Assembly (NCBI RefSeq): GCF_041320605.1
Contig: NZ_CP166679.1
Coordinates: 2,652,001-2,716,000 of the forward strand
Length of the DNA: 64,000 nucleotides
Direction of reading: 5' to 3'
Source: Arenibacter antarcticus
GTDB taxonomy: Bacteria; Bacteroidota; Bacteroidia; Flavobacteriales; Flavobacteriaceae
Below, piece after piece: positions 24,993 to 34,481 of the stretch (the stretch's first letter is position 1; the number at the start of each line of letters is the position of its first letter). The notes beneath the pieces were generated by a model, which saw only the letters and a program-made list of their open reading frames with translations, had not been told where the DNA came from and did no database searches. Made by a program: the position numbers and the translations under genes.

Positions 24993-26182
24993 TAATCCTT
25001 ATATGCTTTTAAAGCTTCCCCAAGAATATATACCGCCTTCTTTAAATCTTCTTTTTCAAGGACATAAGCAATCCGTATTTGATTGACGCCCAATCCCTCG
25101 GTGGCATAAAATCCACCTGCAGGTGCTACCATTACAGTTTCTCCGTTTACATTAAAGCTTTCCAATAACCATTGGGCAAAAGTATCCGCGTTTTTGATCG
25201 GTAATTCTACAATGCAATAAAAGGCGCCTTGAGGTTTGGCAACCTTTATCCCGTCTATTTTGATTAGTTCGGCGATTAACAGGTCCCTGCGGGAAACGTA
25301 TTCTACTTTTACGGCATCAAAATAACTTTGTGGGGTATCTAAGGCAGCCTCGCTGGCGATCTGTGCGTAAGTTGGGGGAGATAGGCGTGCCTGAGCAAAT
25401 TTTAAGGCAGTTTTTATCACTTCCTTGTTTTTGGAGACTAAGTAGCCTATCCTAGCACCGCACATACTATATCTTTTGGAAACCGAGTCTATCAGTATGG
25501 CATGTTCTTCCAATCCTGCTTCCTTAAGTACGGAATAATGTTCCATACCATCATAGGTGAATTCGCGATAAACTTCATCGGCAACCAAAAAGAGATCGTG
25601 TTTTTTAACAATGTCGGCCAGTTTTTTTATTTCTTCTCTACTATATAGATAGCCAGTGGGGTTTCCTGGATTACAGATAAGAATGGCACGCGTACGAGGA
25701 CTGATTAATTTTTCGAACTCTTCAATAGGGGGGAGTGCAAAGTTGTTTTCTATATGTGAAACAACTGGTACTACCTTTACGCCTGCGGCGGTTGCAAAAC
25801 CATTGTAATTGGCATAAAACGGTTCGGGAATAATAATTTCGTCCCCAATGTCTGCAATGCTGCTGATGGCAAATGCCAAGGCTTCAGAGCCTCCCGTGGT
25901 CACTATTATTTGAGACGCATTAACCTCAATATCGTTCTTGGCATAGTACTTAGCTATCTTTTGCCTATAGACTTCAGAACCTTCTGTTCGGCTATACGCC
26001 AAAACCTCTAAATCAATGTTCTTAACTGCGTCCAATGCGATTTTTGGAGTTTTAATATCAGGTTGTCCGATGTTCAGGTGAATTACCCCAATTCCCCTTT
26101 CCTTTGCTGCTTCTGCGTAGGGTACTAATTTTCTTATGGGGGACTCTGGCATGGACAGGCCTTTCTGTGAAATTGATGGCAT
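24992..26182 (-). CDS. Class I/II pyridoxal-phosphate aminotransferase (aspartate aminotransferase type)
   Basis: A 396-residue fold-type I aminotransferase from the ATG at 26182 (MPSISQKGLSMPESPIRKL). A start at 26230 would add 16 unlikely residues. PLP contacts are seen in TTGGSEALAFAISSI, NPGNPTGYLYS, ADEVYREFTYD and SVSKRYSMCGARIG, with the Schiff-base lysine in SVSKRYS. The C-terminal arginine in NQIRIAYVLE binds the substrate carboxylate. Flavobacterial members at this locus are usually annotated as aspartate or broad-specificity aminotransferases; the exact amino donor is not decided. It is coupled to murB by a one-base overlap. Confidence 0.92.
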   Translation of the reverse strand: MPSISQKGLSMPESPIRKLVPYAEAAKERGIGVIHLNIGQPDIKTPKIALDAVKNIDLEVLAYSRTEGSEVYRQKIAKYYAKNDIEVNASQIIVTTGGSEALAFAISSIADIGDEIIIPEPFYANYNGFATAAGVKVVPVVSHIENNFALPPIEEFEKLISPRTRAILICNPGNPTGYLYSREEIKKLADIVKKHDLFLVADEVYREFTYDGMEHYSVLKEAGLEEHAILIDSVSKRYSMCGARIGYLVSKNKEVIKTALKFAQARLSPPTYAQIASEAALDTPQSYFDAVKVEYVSRRDLLIAELIKIDGIKVAKPQGAFYCIVELPIKNADTFAQWLLESFNVNGETVMVAPAGGFYATEGLGVNQIRIAYVLEKEDLKKAVYILGEALKAYKD

Positions 26183-26506
26183 ATAGAATATATTTTTCAC
26201 AAAAATGGGAAATAGAGATGGACAAAACAATAGAAGCTCATTATTTTTAATCTTAATAATTGCTCAATCGCCTGGCTAGGTGGACTTCTGAATTGCCGCT
26301 TTTGGGATGTGAAGCCTACCTAGAGGGCAGCACTATTTTTTGGTATTTACAGATGCGACGATAGATGATTCCGCGCAAAGAGAGCGGTTTTGCCTCCTGG
26401 AAAATAGGGTTTTCAAATAATTTTCACCACATAAAATTGTTAAATAACATTGAGGGATGCTGATAAAACCTTAACTTAATAGGAAGGCACAATTAAGTAT
26501 GGAGGT
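26183..26506. other. Intergenic region with long inverted repeat, no gene seen
   Basis: 324 bases between divergent genes. It holds the inverted repeat at 26276-26323 and a small CCGC/GCGG stem near 26370-26384 followed by TTTT. No ORF with credible composition and no TAnnTTTG box for the downstream gene is seen. Confidence 0.4.
26276..26323. repeat. 13-base inverted repeat (candidate RNA hairpin)
   Basis: CTAGGTGGACTTC (26276-26288) pairs with GAAGCCTACCTAG (26311-26323): 11 Watson-Crick pairs, one G-T wobble and one mismatch, with a 22-base loop. It stands in a gene-free gap, so it might belong to a small RNA. Confidence 0.45.
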
Positions 26507-27841
26507 ATGAACTCATTTTTCAGACATTCCGTTTTCTTTATTTTTTGTTTGCCAGTTTTATTAGTTGCCCAAGAGTACACCTTACCAAAAAGTGAGAAAT
26601 ATGAAAAGGTAAAATTTAAACTGGTTAACAACCTTATTATTGTTCCTGTGGATGTAAATGGGGCCAAGCTGTCCTTTATATTAGATTCGGGTGTAAACAA
26701 GCCCATACTTTTTAATCTTTCAGATCAAGATTCAATTCAAATAAACGATGTTAGGGAAGTTTCTATTAGAGGGCTTGGGGATGGCGATCCTATTAAGGCC
26801 TTAAGTTCTTCCAATAACACTTTTCAAATTGGGAAGGCCAGAAACAATAATCAATTATTGTACGTGGTCATGGACAAGGAACTTAATTTATCTCCAAGAT
26901 TAGGGATAGTGGTGCATGGGATTATAGGGTACGACCTTTTTCGTGATTTTGTAGTGTCTATAAATTACTCATCAAAGGTGATTAAGCTGTACGACCCCCA
27001 ATTATACAAGCCTAAAAAAAGGGCTAAGGAACAAACCTTGTCCCTTCATTTAGAAAAGAGTAAGGCGTATTTAAAAGGCTTTGTGCTTATAGGTGACAAA
27101 CAAAATGTTCCCGTTAAATTATTGGTTGATTCAGGGAGTTCGGATGCCCTGTGGCTGTTTGAAGACGTTGAGAAAGGTCTAGATGTGCCGAAAAACAGTT
27201 ACCAAGATTTTTTAGGCCAGGGACTAAATGGTGGTATTTATGGCAAAAGGACCAAAATAAAGGGCCTAGTACTGGGAGAATTTCATTTGAAGGAGGCCAA
27301 AACCGCTTTTCCCGATATGGAATATTTTAGTTCCATAACCAGTTTTGGAGAGCGGAATGGAAGTTTGGGTGGCGAAATCCTAAAAAGGTTTACTGCCGTG
27401 TATAATTATAGAGATAGTACAGTGCGTCTTCGTAAGAATGCTATGTTTAACGATCCCTTCAATTTTAACCTGAGTGGAATAAATCTGCAGCACAATGGAA
27501 TGCGCTATATCTCTGAGAGTATTGCCGATTCTAGAGGTGTTGTTAGGGATAAAGGGGATTCTTTTGGCAATGTCCAAATCGTGTTCGAATCCAAGACGAG
27601 ATTAAGCATAGTCCCCGAGATTATAGTTTCCGGCATCCGTGCTGGAAGTCCAGGACAGGAGGCAGGATTAAGGGAGGGAGATGTTATTTTGGCCGTTAAC
27701 GGAAAAAAGGTCCATAATTATGAATTGCAAAAGATCTTAGAAATGCTCAATGAAAAAGAGGGCAAGCGGGTAAAAGTTCAGGTAGCCCGCTTTGGCAATG
27801 ACGTAATGGTTACCTATGTGCTTAAAAAGATGTTTAAATGA
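26507..27841 (+). CDS. Secreted aspartyl protease-like protein with two DSG lobes and a PDZ domain
   Basis: A 444-residue exported protein with a signal peptide to about residue 21 (FIFCLPVLLVAQ). Two retropepsin-like lobes each carry an aspartate motif: D60 in FILDSGVNKP and D208 in LLVDSGSSDALW. The molecule could therefore form a complete two-aspartate active site in one chain. A C-terminal PDZ domain (about 360-444) shows GIRAGSPGQEAGLREGDVILAVNG. The architecture is common in Bacteroidetes proteins annotated as aspartyl protease family. The substrate is unknown; the PDZ domain may recognise C-termini of envelope proteins. A strong terminator follows directly. Confidence 0.85.
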   Translation: MNSFFRHSVFFIFCLPVLLVAQEYTLPKSEKYEKVKFKLVNNLIIVPVDVNGAKLSFILDSGVNKPILFNLSDQDSIQINDVREVSIRGLGDGDPIKALSSSNNTFQIGKARNNNQLLYVVMDKELNLSPRLGIVVHGIIGYDLFRDFVVSINYSSKVIKLYDPQLYKPKKRAKEQTLSLHLEKSKAYLKGFVLIGDKQNVPVKLLVDSGSSDALWLFEDVEKGLDVPKNSYQDFLGQGLNGGIYGKRTKIKGLVLGEFHLKEAKTAFPDMEYFSSITSFGERNGSLGGEILKRFTAVYNYRDSTVRLRKNAMFNDPFNFNLSGINLQHNGMRYISESIADSRGVVRDKGDSFGNVQIVFESKTRLSIVPEIIVSGIRAGSPGQEAGLREGDVILAVNGKKVHNYELQKILEMLNEKEGKRVKVQVARFGNDVMVTYVLKKMFK

Positions 27842-27842
27842 A

Positions 27843-27884
27843 AAAACTTGTTCCACAGGCAAATTTTGCTGTAGAACAAGTTTT
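27843..27884. terminator. Bidirectional terminator between convergent genes
   Basis: AAAACTTGTTC (27843-27853) pairs with GAACAAGTTTT (27874-27884), with an inner ACAG/CTGT helix. A-rich and T-rich flanks lie on either side, so it can serve both the protease gene (plus) and the DUF1573 gene (minus, stop at 27905). Confidence 0.8.
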
Positions 27885-27904
27885 AATAGTTGTTTAGGGG
27901 CTAC

Positions 27905-28294
27905 CTATTTGCCGTCTGCGGCCTTGATTTCCCCTTTTAATTTTAAGACTACCGTAGGAGTATCGGCATTGGAAATAACCGTAATGGCCTTTCTAATGGG
28001 CCCCACCCTATTGGTGTCATATTTCACTTGTATTTCTCCCGTTTTTCCAGGTAAAATTGGAGCCTCAGGTTTTTTAGGTATGGTGCATCCACATGTAGAA
28101 CTCACCTTACTAATGATAAGTGGAGCGGTTCCAGTATTGGTAAATTCAAATACTCGTAAACCATCACTTCCTTTGGCTATCTCACCGTAATCTACAGTGT
28201 CCGTTTTAAATTTAATCTTTGCTCCATTTTCTTGTGCGGTTAGGCCAAATCCTAATAGACCAATAAATAAAACTAGTACTAATTTTTTCATCAT
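27905..28294 (-). CDS. DUF1573 domain secreted protein
   Basis: About 129 residues from the ATG pair at 28291/28294. A longer start at 28318 would lie on the predicted -7 box, so it is rejected. The signal peptide is MKKLVLVLFIGLLGFGLTAQ. The mature part is one immunoglobulin-like DUF1573 domain: VDYGEIAKGSDGLRVFEFTNTG, then SSTCGCTIPKKPEAPILPG, then EIQVKYDTNRVGPIRKAITVISN. The conserved S-x-C-G-C-T motif is intact. DUF1573 proteins are abundant in Bacteroidetes and their biochemical role is not established. A well-formed promoter is visible upstream. Confidence 0.88.
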   Translation of the reverse strand: MMKKLVLVLFIGLLGFGLTAQENGAKIKFKTDTVDYGEIAKGSDGLRVFEFTNTGTAPLIISKVSSTCGCTIPKKPEAPILPGKTGEIQVKYDTNRVGPIRKAITVISNADTPTVVLKLKGEIKAADGK

Positions 28295-28315
28295 TTTTAG
28301 TTTTTGGGCGAATTT

Positions 28316-28345
28316 CAAAAGTAAATGTTTTTAATGAACCTCCAA
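28316..28345 (-). promoter_or_regulatory. Predicted promoter of the DUF1573 gene
   Basis: On the minus strand TTG (plus-strand CAA 28343-28345), a 19-base spacer, then TACTTTTG (plus-strand CAAAAGTA 28316-28323). Spacing and both elements fit the Bacteroidetes primary promoter. The start codon is about 22 bases downstream. Confidence 0.65.
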
Positions 28346-28352
28346 AATTCTT

Positions 28353-28381
28353 TTGTTATGTAATAACGTTACTTATTTTTG
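28353..28381 (+). promoter_or_regulatory. Predicted promoter of valS
   Basis: TTG at 28353-28355, an 18-base spacer, then TATTTTTG at 28374-28381. It is back-to-back with the DUF1573 promoter. The implied valS leader is about 100 bases, with no T-box or obvious structured RNA. Confidence 0.6.
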
Positions 28382-28490
28382 TTTCGTATTTCTAAGTAGG
28401 TAAAAAACCATAGGACTACCTCAAGTAACTTTAAAAAAGCAATCATAATAGTAATCACCCGGTAAGGGTTAACAAAAACTGTTCCAAACA

Positions 28491-31121
28491 ATGGAAATTC
28501 CTTCAAAATACGAGCCGCAAACGGTAGAGGGCCAATGGTATGACTATTGGACCAAGCATAAATACTTTCATTCCAAACCCGATGAGAGGGAACCGTATAC
28601 TATAGTTATACCACCTCCAAACGTCACTGGGGTGTTACATATGGGGCATATGCTGAATAATACCATACAGGATGTTTTGATCCGTAGGGCCCGTCTTATG
28701 GGGAAAAATGCCTGTTGGGTACCGGGAACGGACCACGCCTCCATTGCTACAGAAGCCAAAGTGGTAGCGAAACTAAAGGAGCAGGGGATAGAGAAAAAAG
28801 ATTTAAGCAGGGAAGAGTTTTTAGGCCATGCCTGGGATTGGACTCATGAATACGGGGGAGTGATCCTTGAGCAGTTGAAAAAGTTGGGCTGTTCCTGCGA
28901 TTGGGAACGTACTAAGTTCACCTTGGATGACAATATGTCTGCTTCCGTAATAAAGGTTTTTGTGGATTTGTTCAATAAAGGCCATATTTATAGGGGGTAC
29001 AGAATGGTAAACTGGGATCCAGAAGCAAAGACTACCTTGTCCGATGAAGAAGTGATCTATGAGGAAAGACAGGGTTTACTGTATTATTTAACGTATAAGA
29101 TACAGGATTCTGAGGAAACTTTGACCATTGCTACTACCAGACCAGAAACAATTCTGGGGGATACCGCCATTTGTATTAATCCAAATGATGAGCGTTATCA
29201 ACATTTAAGAGGGAAAAAGGCGATTGTCCCCATATGTAATAGGATAATCCCGATTATAGAGGATGAATATGTTGATGTTGAATTTGGGACGGGTTGTCTT
29301 AAAGTAACTCCGGCTCATGATGTTAATGATAAGGCTTTAGGGGATAAGCATCATTTAGAGACCATCGATATTTTTAACGAAGATGCCAGTTTAAATAGTT
29401 ATGGCCTACACTACGAAGGCCAGGATCGTTTTGTGGTGCGTAAAGCTATCACTAAGGAATTGGAAGAGAAGGGCTTTTTGGTAAAAACGGAAAGTCATTT
29501 AAATAAGGTTGGAACTTCCGAAAGGACCAAGGCAGTCATAGAACCAAGATTGTCCGATCAGTGGTTTCTGCGGATGGAGGAGTTGGCCAAGCCCGCTATA
29601 AAAGCAGTATTGGAAGATGAAGAGGTGAAGTTGTTCCCTAAAAAGTTCGAGAATACCTATCGCCATTGGATGGAAAATATTCGCGACTGGAATATTTCCA
29701 GGCAATTATGGTGGGGGCAGCAGATTCCCGCCTATTATTTTGGCGATGGTCAGGACGATTTTGTTGTAGCAGAGAGCAAGGAACTTGCCCTGGAACTAGC
29801 GAAGAAAAAATCTGGGAACTCCGATTTATCCATAGAGGTGCTGAAGCAGGATGAAGATGCATTGGATACATGGTTCTCTTCTTGGTTATGGCCTATAAGT
29901 GTATTTAATGGCATCTTAGAGCCTGAAAATGAGGAGATCAACTATTATTACCCTACTAATGATCTGGTAACTGGACCCGATATTCTATTTTTCTGGGTGG
30001 CCAGAATGATTGTTTCAGGATATGAATATAGAGATGAAAAACCGTTCCAAAACGTATACCTTACCGGTTTGGTACGGGATAAACAACGGCGTAAAATGTC
30101 CAAATCTCTAGGGAATTCACCCGATGCCCTCGAGTTGATAAAAGATTATGGTGCCGATGGGGTACGCGTGGGACTTTTGTTGAGTTCGGCTGCAGGAAAT
30201 GATTTAATGTTCGATGAGGCGCTATGCCAACAAGGGAAAAACTTTGCCAATAAGATTTGGAACGGCTTCCGATTGGTAAAAGGTTGGGAAGTGGCCAATT
30301 TGCCACAACCCGAAGCCTCTAAGCTGGGAATTGCCTGGTATACCGCTAAATTCAATAAAACCTTAGTGGAAATTGAGGATCACTTTAGTAAATATCGTAT
30401 TTCAGATGCCTTAATGGCTATTTATAAATTGGTGTGGGACGATTATAGTTCTTGGTTATTAGAAATCATTAAGCCAGCTTATCAGCAACCAATAGACAAA
30501 ACTACCTTTGATGCGGTAATTCAAATCTTTGAGGAAAACCTAAAACTATTGCACCCATTTATGCCCTTTCTTACAGAAGAGGTCTGGCAACATATTGCAG
30601 AACGAAGCCCAGAGGAAGCCCTAGTAATTGCGAAATGGCCAGAAATACTCCCCGTAGACGAGGAGTTGATAACTGGGTTCGATTTTGCTGCTGAGGTAGT
30701 TTCTGGAATCCGTACCATCCGTAAGGAAAAGAATATCGCTATGAAGGAAACTTTGGAACTCTCCGTGTTGAACGAAGGGGAGATTTCCAAGGATTGGGAT
30801 GTGATAATTGCAAAGCTTACCAATGTGTCCCAAATTTCATATGTGGATTCTTCCGTTGAAGGTGCCCTCGCTTTTAGGGTGAGATCCAATGAATATTTTA
30901 TCCCTATGTCCGGGACTATAGATATCGAGGCCGAAATTGTTAAATTACAAGAAGAGTTAAAATATACAAAAGGCTTTTTGGTTTCCGTGCAAAAGAAACT
31001 TTCCAACGAAAGGTTCGTTACGAACGCGCCAGAACAGGTAATTTCGGTGGAACGTAAGAAGGAGGCCGATGCCGTTGCCAAAATTGAAACTTTGGAAAAA
31101 AGTTTAGCGAGTTTAAAGTAG
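28491..31121 (+). CDS. valS: Valine--tRNA ligase
   Basis: An 876-residue class I aminoacyl-tRNA synthetase that charges tRNA-Val in the cytoplasm. The HIGH-type motif is HMGH at residues 50-53 ([14 protein letters not shown]). The KMSKS loop is at residues 535-539. The editing domain contains [16 protein letters not shown]. The C-terminal coiled coil specific to ValRS is seen ([23 protein letters not shown]). Length is typical for Bacteroidetes. A divergent promoter pair lies upstream. Confidence 0.97.
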   Translation: MEIPSKYEPQTVEGQWYDYWTKHKYFHSKPDEREPYTIVIPPPNVTGVLHMGHMLNNTIQDVLIRRARLMGKNACWVPGTDHASIATEAKVVAKLKEQGIEKKDLSREEFLGHAWDWTHEYGGVILEQLKKLGCSCDWERTKFTLDDNMSASVIKVFVDLFNKGHIYRGYRMVNWDPEAKTTLSDEEVIYEERQGLLYYLTYKIQDSEETLTIATTRPETILGDTAICINPNDERYQHLRGKKAIVPICNRIIPIIEDEYVDVEFGTGCLKVTPAHDVNDKALGDKHHLETIDIFNEDASLNSYGLHYEGQDRFVVRKAITKELEEKGFLVKTESHLNKVGTSERTKAVIEPRLSDQWFLRMEELAKPAIKAVLEDEEVKLFPKKFENTYRHWMENIRDWNISRQLWWGQQIPAYYFGDGQDDFVVAESKELALELAKKKSGNSDLSIEVLKQDEDALDTWFSSWLWPISVFNGILEPENEEINYYYPTNDLVTGPDILFFWVARMIVSGYEYRDEKPFQNVYLTGLVRDKQRRKMSKSLGNSPDALELIKDYGADGVRVGLLLSSAAGNDLMFDEALCQQGKNFANKIWNGFRLVKGWEVANLPQPEASKLGIAWYTAKFNKTLVEIEDHFSKYRISDALMAIYKLVWDDYSSWLLEIIKPAYQQPIDKTTFDAVIQIFEENLKLLHPFMPFLTEEVWQHIAERSPEEALVIAKWPEILPVDEELITGFDFAAEVVSGIRTIRKEKNIAMKETLELSVLNEGEISKDWDVIIAKLTNVSQISYVDSSVEGALAFRVRSNEYFIPMSGTIDIEAEIVKLQEELKYTKGFLVSVQKKLSNERFVTNAPEQVISVERKKEADAVAKIETLEKSLASLK

Positions 31122-31260
31122 GAGAGCTAAGCTCCATTTAATGTAATACGTGGAATGAATTTTTTAATTCCTTTTCGAGGAGTTGTAAAGGCATTGCCAA
31201 AGGAAGGCTGTAGTTAATACCCCTTGCCAAGGTATCTTGGATGGGAATTAAAAATCTTTT

Positions 31261-32280
31261 ATGATGACAAAAAAGACCATAAAAACAGGGATTTTATCCT
31301 TTGGTATGTCGGGAAAGCTCTTTCAGGCCCCATTTTTAGAGGTGCATTCAGGTTTTCAACTGATGGCCGTGGTAGAAAGGTCTACTAAAAAGGCAAAGGA
31401 AATTTATCCACATATAAAAAGTTACGATAGCATAGAGGCACTTTTGGCAGATTCGGAAATAGAATTGGTAGTAGTAAATACACCTAATTTTACCCACTTC
31501 AATTTTGCGTTAATGGCCCTAAAGGCCAATAAACACGTCTTGGTGGAAAAACCATTCTGTGTCACTACCGCTGAAGCCAAAGAGCTGTTCGAAGTTGCTC
31601 AGGAAAAGGGAAGACATATACTTCCCTATCAAAATAGGCGGTACGATAGTGATTTCCTTTCTGTAAAACAAGTGTTGGAATCGGGCAAGCTGGGATCCCT
31701 TGTGGAGGCTCATCTTAGGTACGATAGATATAGACACCACATTGGGCCAAAAGTTGCTAAGGAGACGCCAGTGCCTGGTAGTGGCCTTCTTTATGATCTT
31801 GGGCCGCATCTGTTGGATGCCGTTATAGCACTCTTTGGATATCCAAAAGAATGGAAGAAAAATACGGGGCAATTTCGTCCCAATACCCAGGTGGATGATT
31901 ATGCTCATATCCATTTGTTGTATCCTGAAGGTTTTCAAGTGTTTGTTACCATGAGTATGTTGGTTGTGCAGCCACAAGCCTCCTTTGTTTTGCACGGGAC
32001 AAAGGGATCTTATTTTAAACAGCGAACGGATATTCAGGAAACTCAGTTATTGGATGGTTTGGCACCAGACCATCCCAGTTTTGGGGTAGAGGAGGCCGAT
32101 AAAAATGGGGTGCTTTATACCTTGGATGAAAAAGGAGAAAAGCAGATGGAGGAGACAGCGCCTATAACATCGTCCTACTTGCATTTGTTCGATGCCGTAT
32201 ATCAAACAATAGTAGAAGAAATTCCATATCCCGTAAGTCACGATGATATACTGCAACAATTGGCCATATTGGAAGGCTAG
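31261..32280 (+). CDS. Gfo/Idh/MocA family oxidoreductase
   Basis: A 339-residue NAD(P)-dependent oxidoreductase. The Rossmann start is TGILSFGMSGKLFQAPFL. The family signature VLVEKPFCVTTAEAKEL contains the catalytic EKP motif, where the lysine contacts the substrate. The C-terminal sheet domain contains LYDLGPHLLDAVIALFG, whose histidine is the usual active-site residue. Substrates in this family range from inositol to sugar derivatives and cannot be assigned here. It follows valS after 139 bases without a clear promoter box. The start could be either of two adjacent ATGs. Confidence 0.9.
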   Translation: MMTKKTIKTGILSFGMSGKLFQAPFLEVHSGFQLMAVVERSTKKAKEIYPHIKSYDSIEALLADSEIELVVVNTPNFTHFNFALMALKANKHVLVEKPFCVTTAEAKELFEVAQEKGRHILPYQNRRYDSDFLSVKQVLESGKLGSLVEAHLRYDRYRHHIGPKVAKETPVPGSGLLYDLGPHLLDAVIALFGYPKEWKKNTGQFRPNTQVDDYAHIHLLYPEGFQVFVTMSMLVVQPQASFVLHGTKGSYFKQRTDIQETQLLDGLAPDHPSFGVEEADKNGVLYTLDEKGEKQMEETAPITSSYLHLFDAVYQTIVEEIPYPVSHDDILQQLAILEG

Positions 32281-32394
32281 GCTATTTGTTCTTATTTTTT
32301 AGAGTGAGGTTTTTCGGTGGCTTGCTTGTGGATAGTCTGCTCCAATTAGTTTTTAACAGAATTCAACATATTAATTTCCACCTATACATCCAGA

Positions 32395-33156
32395 ATGTCA
32401 AAAATACCACACAGTTATGCGTTTTTAGATCTTTCGGATTACGGTAGACCAGTAGCTAGGATAATTGCTGTCCGACTTAAGGATACCACTATTACTCCGC
32501 TTCATGTTACGTTCTTATTTATTGTCTCCGGTTTATTAGCGATAGGTTGTATCCTGAAAGGGTATTATTTGGCAGCTACTTTTTTTTTGATATTAAAATC
32601 GACTTTGGATGCCGCCGACGGTGAATTGGCAAGAGTAAAACAAACTCCTTCCTATACGGGGCGATATTCTGATTCTATAGCCGATATCGTATTGAATTTC
32701 ATGATTTTTATCGTGTTAGGACACATTACAGATACTAGTATTATCTGGACAATGCTGGCATTTTTTGGAATGCAATTGCAGGGCACCTTGTATAATTATT
32801 ACTATGTAATATTAAGAAATAGACACAATGGAGATACTACCAGTAGAATATTTGAAACTGGGAAGCCAATAGCCATGGCGGGAGAGCGCCAAAGAGATGT
32901 AGATTTGCTTTTTGGATGCTATAAAGTGTTATATGGGGGGTTTGACCGAATTATTTATTACCTGGATCGTAGCGCATCAGTTAAAGGTCGACTTCCTAGT
33001 TGGTTAATGACTGCAGTGTCTACCTTTGGCCTTGGTTTTCAGTTGTTGGTCATCAGCATTATGCTGGTAGTCGGTTGGGCGAACGCTATAATTCCTTTTT
33101 TTATTTTCTTCTCTGTATTTATCTTTTTGTTTATCGGAATACGGAAATCATTATAG
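32395..33156 (+). CDS. CDP-alcohol phosphatidyltransferase family membrane protein
   Basis: A 253-residue integral membrane enzyme. The CDP-alcohol transferase motif D-x2-D-G-x2-A-R-x8-G-x3-D-x3-D is intact (DAADGELAR, then GRYSDSIAD), with hydrophobic helices on both sides. It would transfer a phosphatidyl or related group from a CDP-linked donor to an alcohol. The acceptor is unknown. The classical pssA and pgsA are shorter and have different flanks, so this is a separate family member. Its location within 6 kb of cdsA and psd is of interest for lipid metabolism. Confidence 0.88.
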   Translation: MSKIPHSYAFLDLSDYGRPVARIIAVRLKDTTITPLHVTFLFIVSGLLAIGCILKGYYLAATFFLILKSTLDAADGELARVKQTPSYTGRYSDSIADIVLNFMIFIVLGHITDTSIIWTMLAFFGMQLQGTLYNYYYVILRNRHNGDTTSRIFETGKPIAMAGERQRDVDLLFGCYKVLYGGFDRIIYYLDRSASVKGRLPSWLMTAVSTFGLGFQLLVISIMLVVGWANAIIPFFIFFSVFIFLFIGIRKSL

Positions 33157-33187
33157 GTGTAGTTGGGCACCTTAAAAGGTACAGTTC

Positions 33188-33532
33188 TTACTTTATGTTC
33201 AACGCCTCTTTGTCAAAGACTATTCCCTCCCATCCGGTTTTCATAAAGTTACGAATGTTCTGATGGTCATCGCCAGTAGGGTTCTTTAGAACATCATTGC
33301 GGTAATAACTTCCAAAACAAGCCAAAGTCTCCTCTTTGCTCAATTTGTGATGTAGTGCAAAGGAAAACACTTTGCAGGATCCCGTGTTCTGTCCCGGTTC
33401 ATTGGAAAGGGGCCCATTTTTAAAAGCGGTAGGCTCAAAATGGTAAGAGGTATCTATTAGTTGAATGGTATCGCCGAAGGAAATTCCCTCGGGGTCATTT
33501 TTCAATTGGATTAAAAATTCACGTGCCGTCAT
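33188..33532 (-). CDS. HopJ type III effector family protein
   Basis: A 114-residue soluble protein with the HopJ family features: SFGDTIQLIDTSYHFEPTAFKNG, GSCKVFSFA and LACFGSYYRNDVLKNP, ending DHQNIRNFMKTGW. The family was named from Pseudomonas syringae but is widespread in free-living marine bacteria, including those without type III secretion. A virulence role is therefore not implied. The gene is convergent with the phosphatidyltransferase gene (31-base gap). No secretion signal is visible. Confidence 0.85.
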   Translation of the reverse strand: MTAREFLIQLKNDPEGISFGDTIQLIDTSYHFEPTAFKNGPLSNEPGQNTGSCKVFSFALHHKLSKEETLACFGSYYRNDVLKNPTGDDHQNIRNFMKTGWEGIVFDKEALNIK

Positions 33533-33756
33533 CAGTGTAATTGGTTAAAATTAGTTTGGTAAATGTATAACATACCAATTTAAATTAATATACTTAATTA
33601 ACGGTAAATAAGTCGCAATTATTTGAGGGGTTATCCTAATATTTTTATCTTTAGAGAAAACACGGATACCTAGTTTATTTTAAACTTGTGTACTAAGTTA
33701 AATCTATTGGGCACTTAAATCATTGTAAGTAGCCTATATTGTATTTTAGTTGAGGT

Positions 33757-33764
33757 TATCTTTG
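33757..33764 (+). promoter_or_regulatory. Predicted -7 box of the secreted orphan gene
   Basis: TATCTTTG matches TAnnTTTG and lies 33 bases before the ATG at 33798. The nearest TTG (33739-33741) gives a 15-base spacer, shorter than usual. Confidence 0.4.
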
Positions 33765-33797
33765 GAAAATAAAGGATTTTAAGTAAAAAATGAAAAT

Positions 33798-34391
33798 ATG
33801 AAAACGTTACTATTAAATTGTTTGCTGCTATTGGCTGTACCCATGATGGCACAAAAATCAAAAACAGAAGTTCTCCCAAGTGATATTCAGATAAAAACGG
33901 CCCTGTTGCCTTTGGCGGATGAAGATAAGGAGGGCGCTATGGTCTATGGTTACGGTGCTTCGGGAGAGTTGATCGTTTTGCGCAAAGGAACCAATAATTT
34001 GGTCTGTATTGCGGATAATCCTGAAAAGGACGGGATAAATGTATCGTGTTATTATGTCCAGTTAGATCCGTTTATGGCACGTGGACGTGAGCTGTCTTCC
34101 CAAGGGAAATCAGTTGATGAAATTAGAGAAATTCGGGCCAACGAAGTTGCCTCGGGAGAATTAAAAATGCCTGGAGAGCCTAGTATGCTGTACGTGTATT
34201 ATGGGAAATCTGAAGATTATGATCCAAAAACTGGAGATTTGAACAATGGAAAGTATAGGTATGTTATATACACCCCGTTTGCAACTACAGAGTCTACTGG
34301 CTTGCCAGATAAACCACATGCTCCTGGAATGCCTTGGTTGATGGATCCAGGTACCCATAGGGCACATATTATGGTGGGACCTTTTAATTAA
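33798..34391 (+). CDS. Secreted protein of unknown function
   Basis: A 197-residue exported protein with a clear signal peptide (MKTLLLNCLLLLAVPMMAQ). I do not recognise the mature domain. It has a glycine/tyrosine-rich start (GAMVYGYGASGELIVLRKGTN), an ISC/VQLDPFMARGREL region with predicted helices, and a proline-rich C-terminus (PDKPHAPGMPWLMDPGTHRAHIMVGPF) that contains two histidines close together. There are single cysteines in LVCIAD and VSCYY that could pair. It has its own promoter box and two hairpins downstream, so it is a single-gene unit. Confidence 0.75.
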   Translation: MKTLLLNCLLLLAVPMMAQKSKTEVLPSDIQIKTALLPLADEDKEGAMVYGYGASGELIVLRKGTNNLVCIADNPEKDGINVSCYYVQLDPFMARGRELSSQGKSVDEIREIRANEVASGELKMPGEPSMLYVYYGKSEDYDPKTGDLNNGKYRYVIYTPFATTESTGLPDKPHAPGMPWLMDPGTHRAHIMVGPFN

Positions 34392-34410
34392 AATTACGCT
34401 CTTATTTTAG

Positions 34411-34429
34411 CTCCCTTTTTATAAGGGAG
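34411..34429 (+). terminator. Small stem-loop after the secreted orphan
   Basis: CTCCCTT (34411-34417) pairs with AAGGGAG (34423-34429) around a five-base loop. No T-run follows. It precedes the stronger hairpin at 34447. Confidence 0.4.
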
Positions 34430-34446
34430 TAATACAATCTAGTTTT

Positions 34447-34481
34447 AGCCCTGTTATGTTTTTAACCTAACAGGGCTTTTT
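34447..34481 (+). terminator. Intrinsic terminator of the secreted orphan
   Basis: AGCCCTGTTA (34447-34456) pairs perfectly with TAACAGGGCT (34468-34477), followed by TTTT. It lies 55 bases after the stop codon. Confidence 0.88.

Noticed and set aside
26183-26230. Upstream start of the aminotransferase
   Set aside because: The extra 16 residues (FCPSLFPIFVKNIFY) do not fit the family; MPSISQKGLSM at 26182 is the usual beginning.
30521-31081. 186-residue minus-strand ORF within valS
   Set aside because: Low-complexity serine/threonine composition and complete overlap with the highly conserved valS frame.
31519-31995. 158-residue minus-strand ORF within the Gfo/Idh/MocA gene
   Set aside because: Antisense to a clear oxidoreductase with EKP motif; no recognisable domain.
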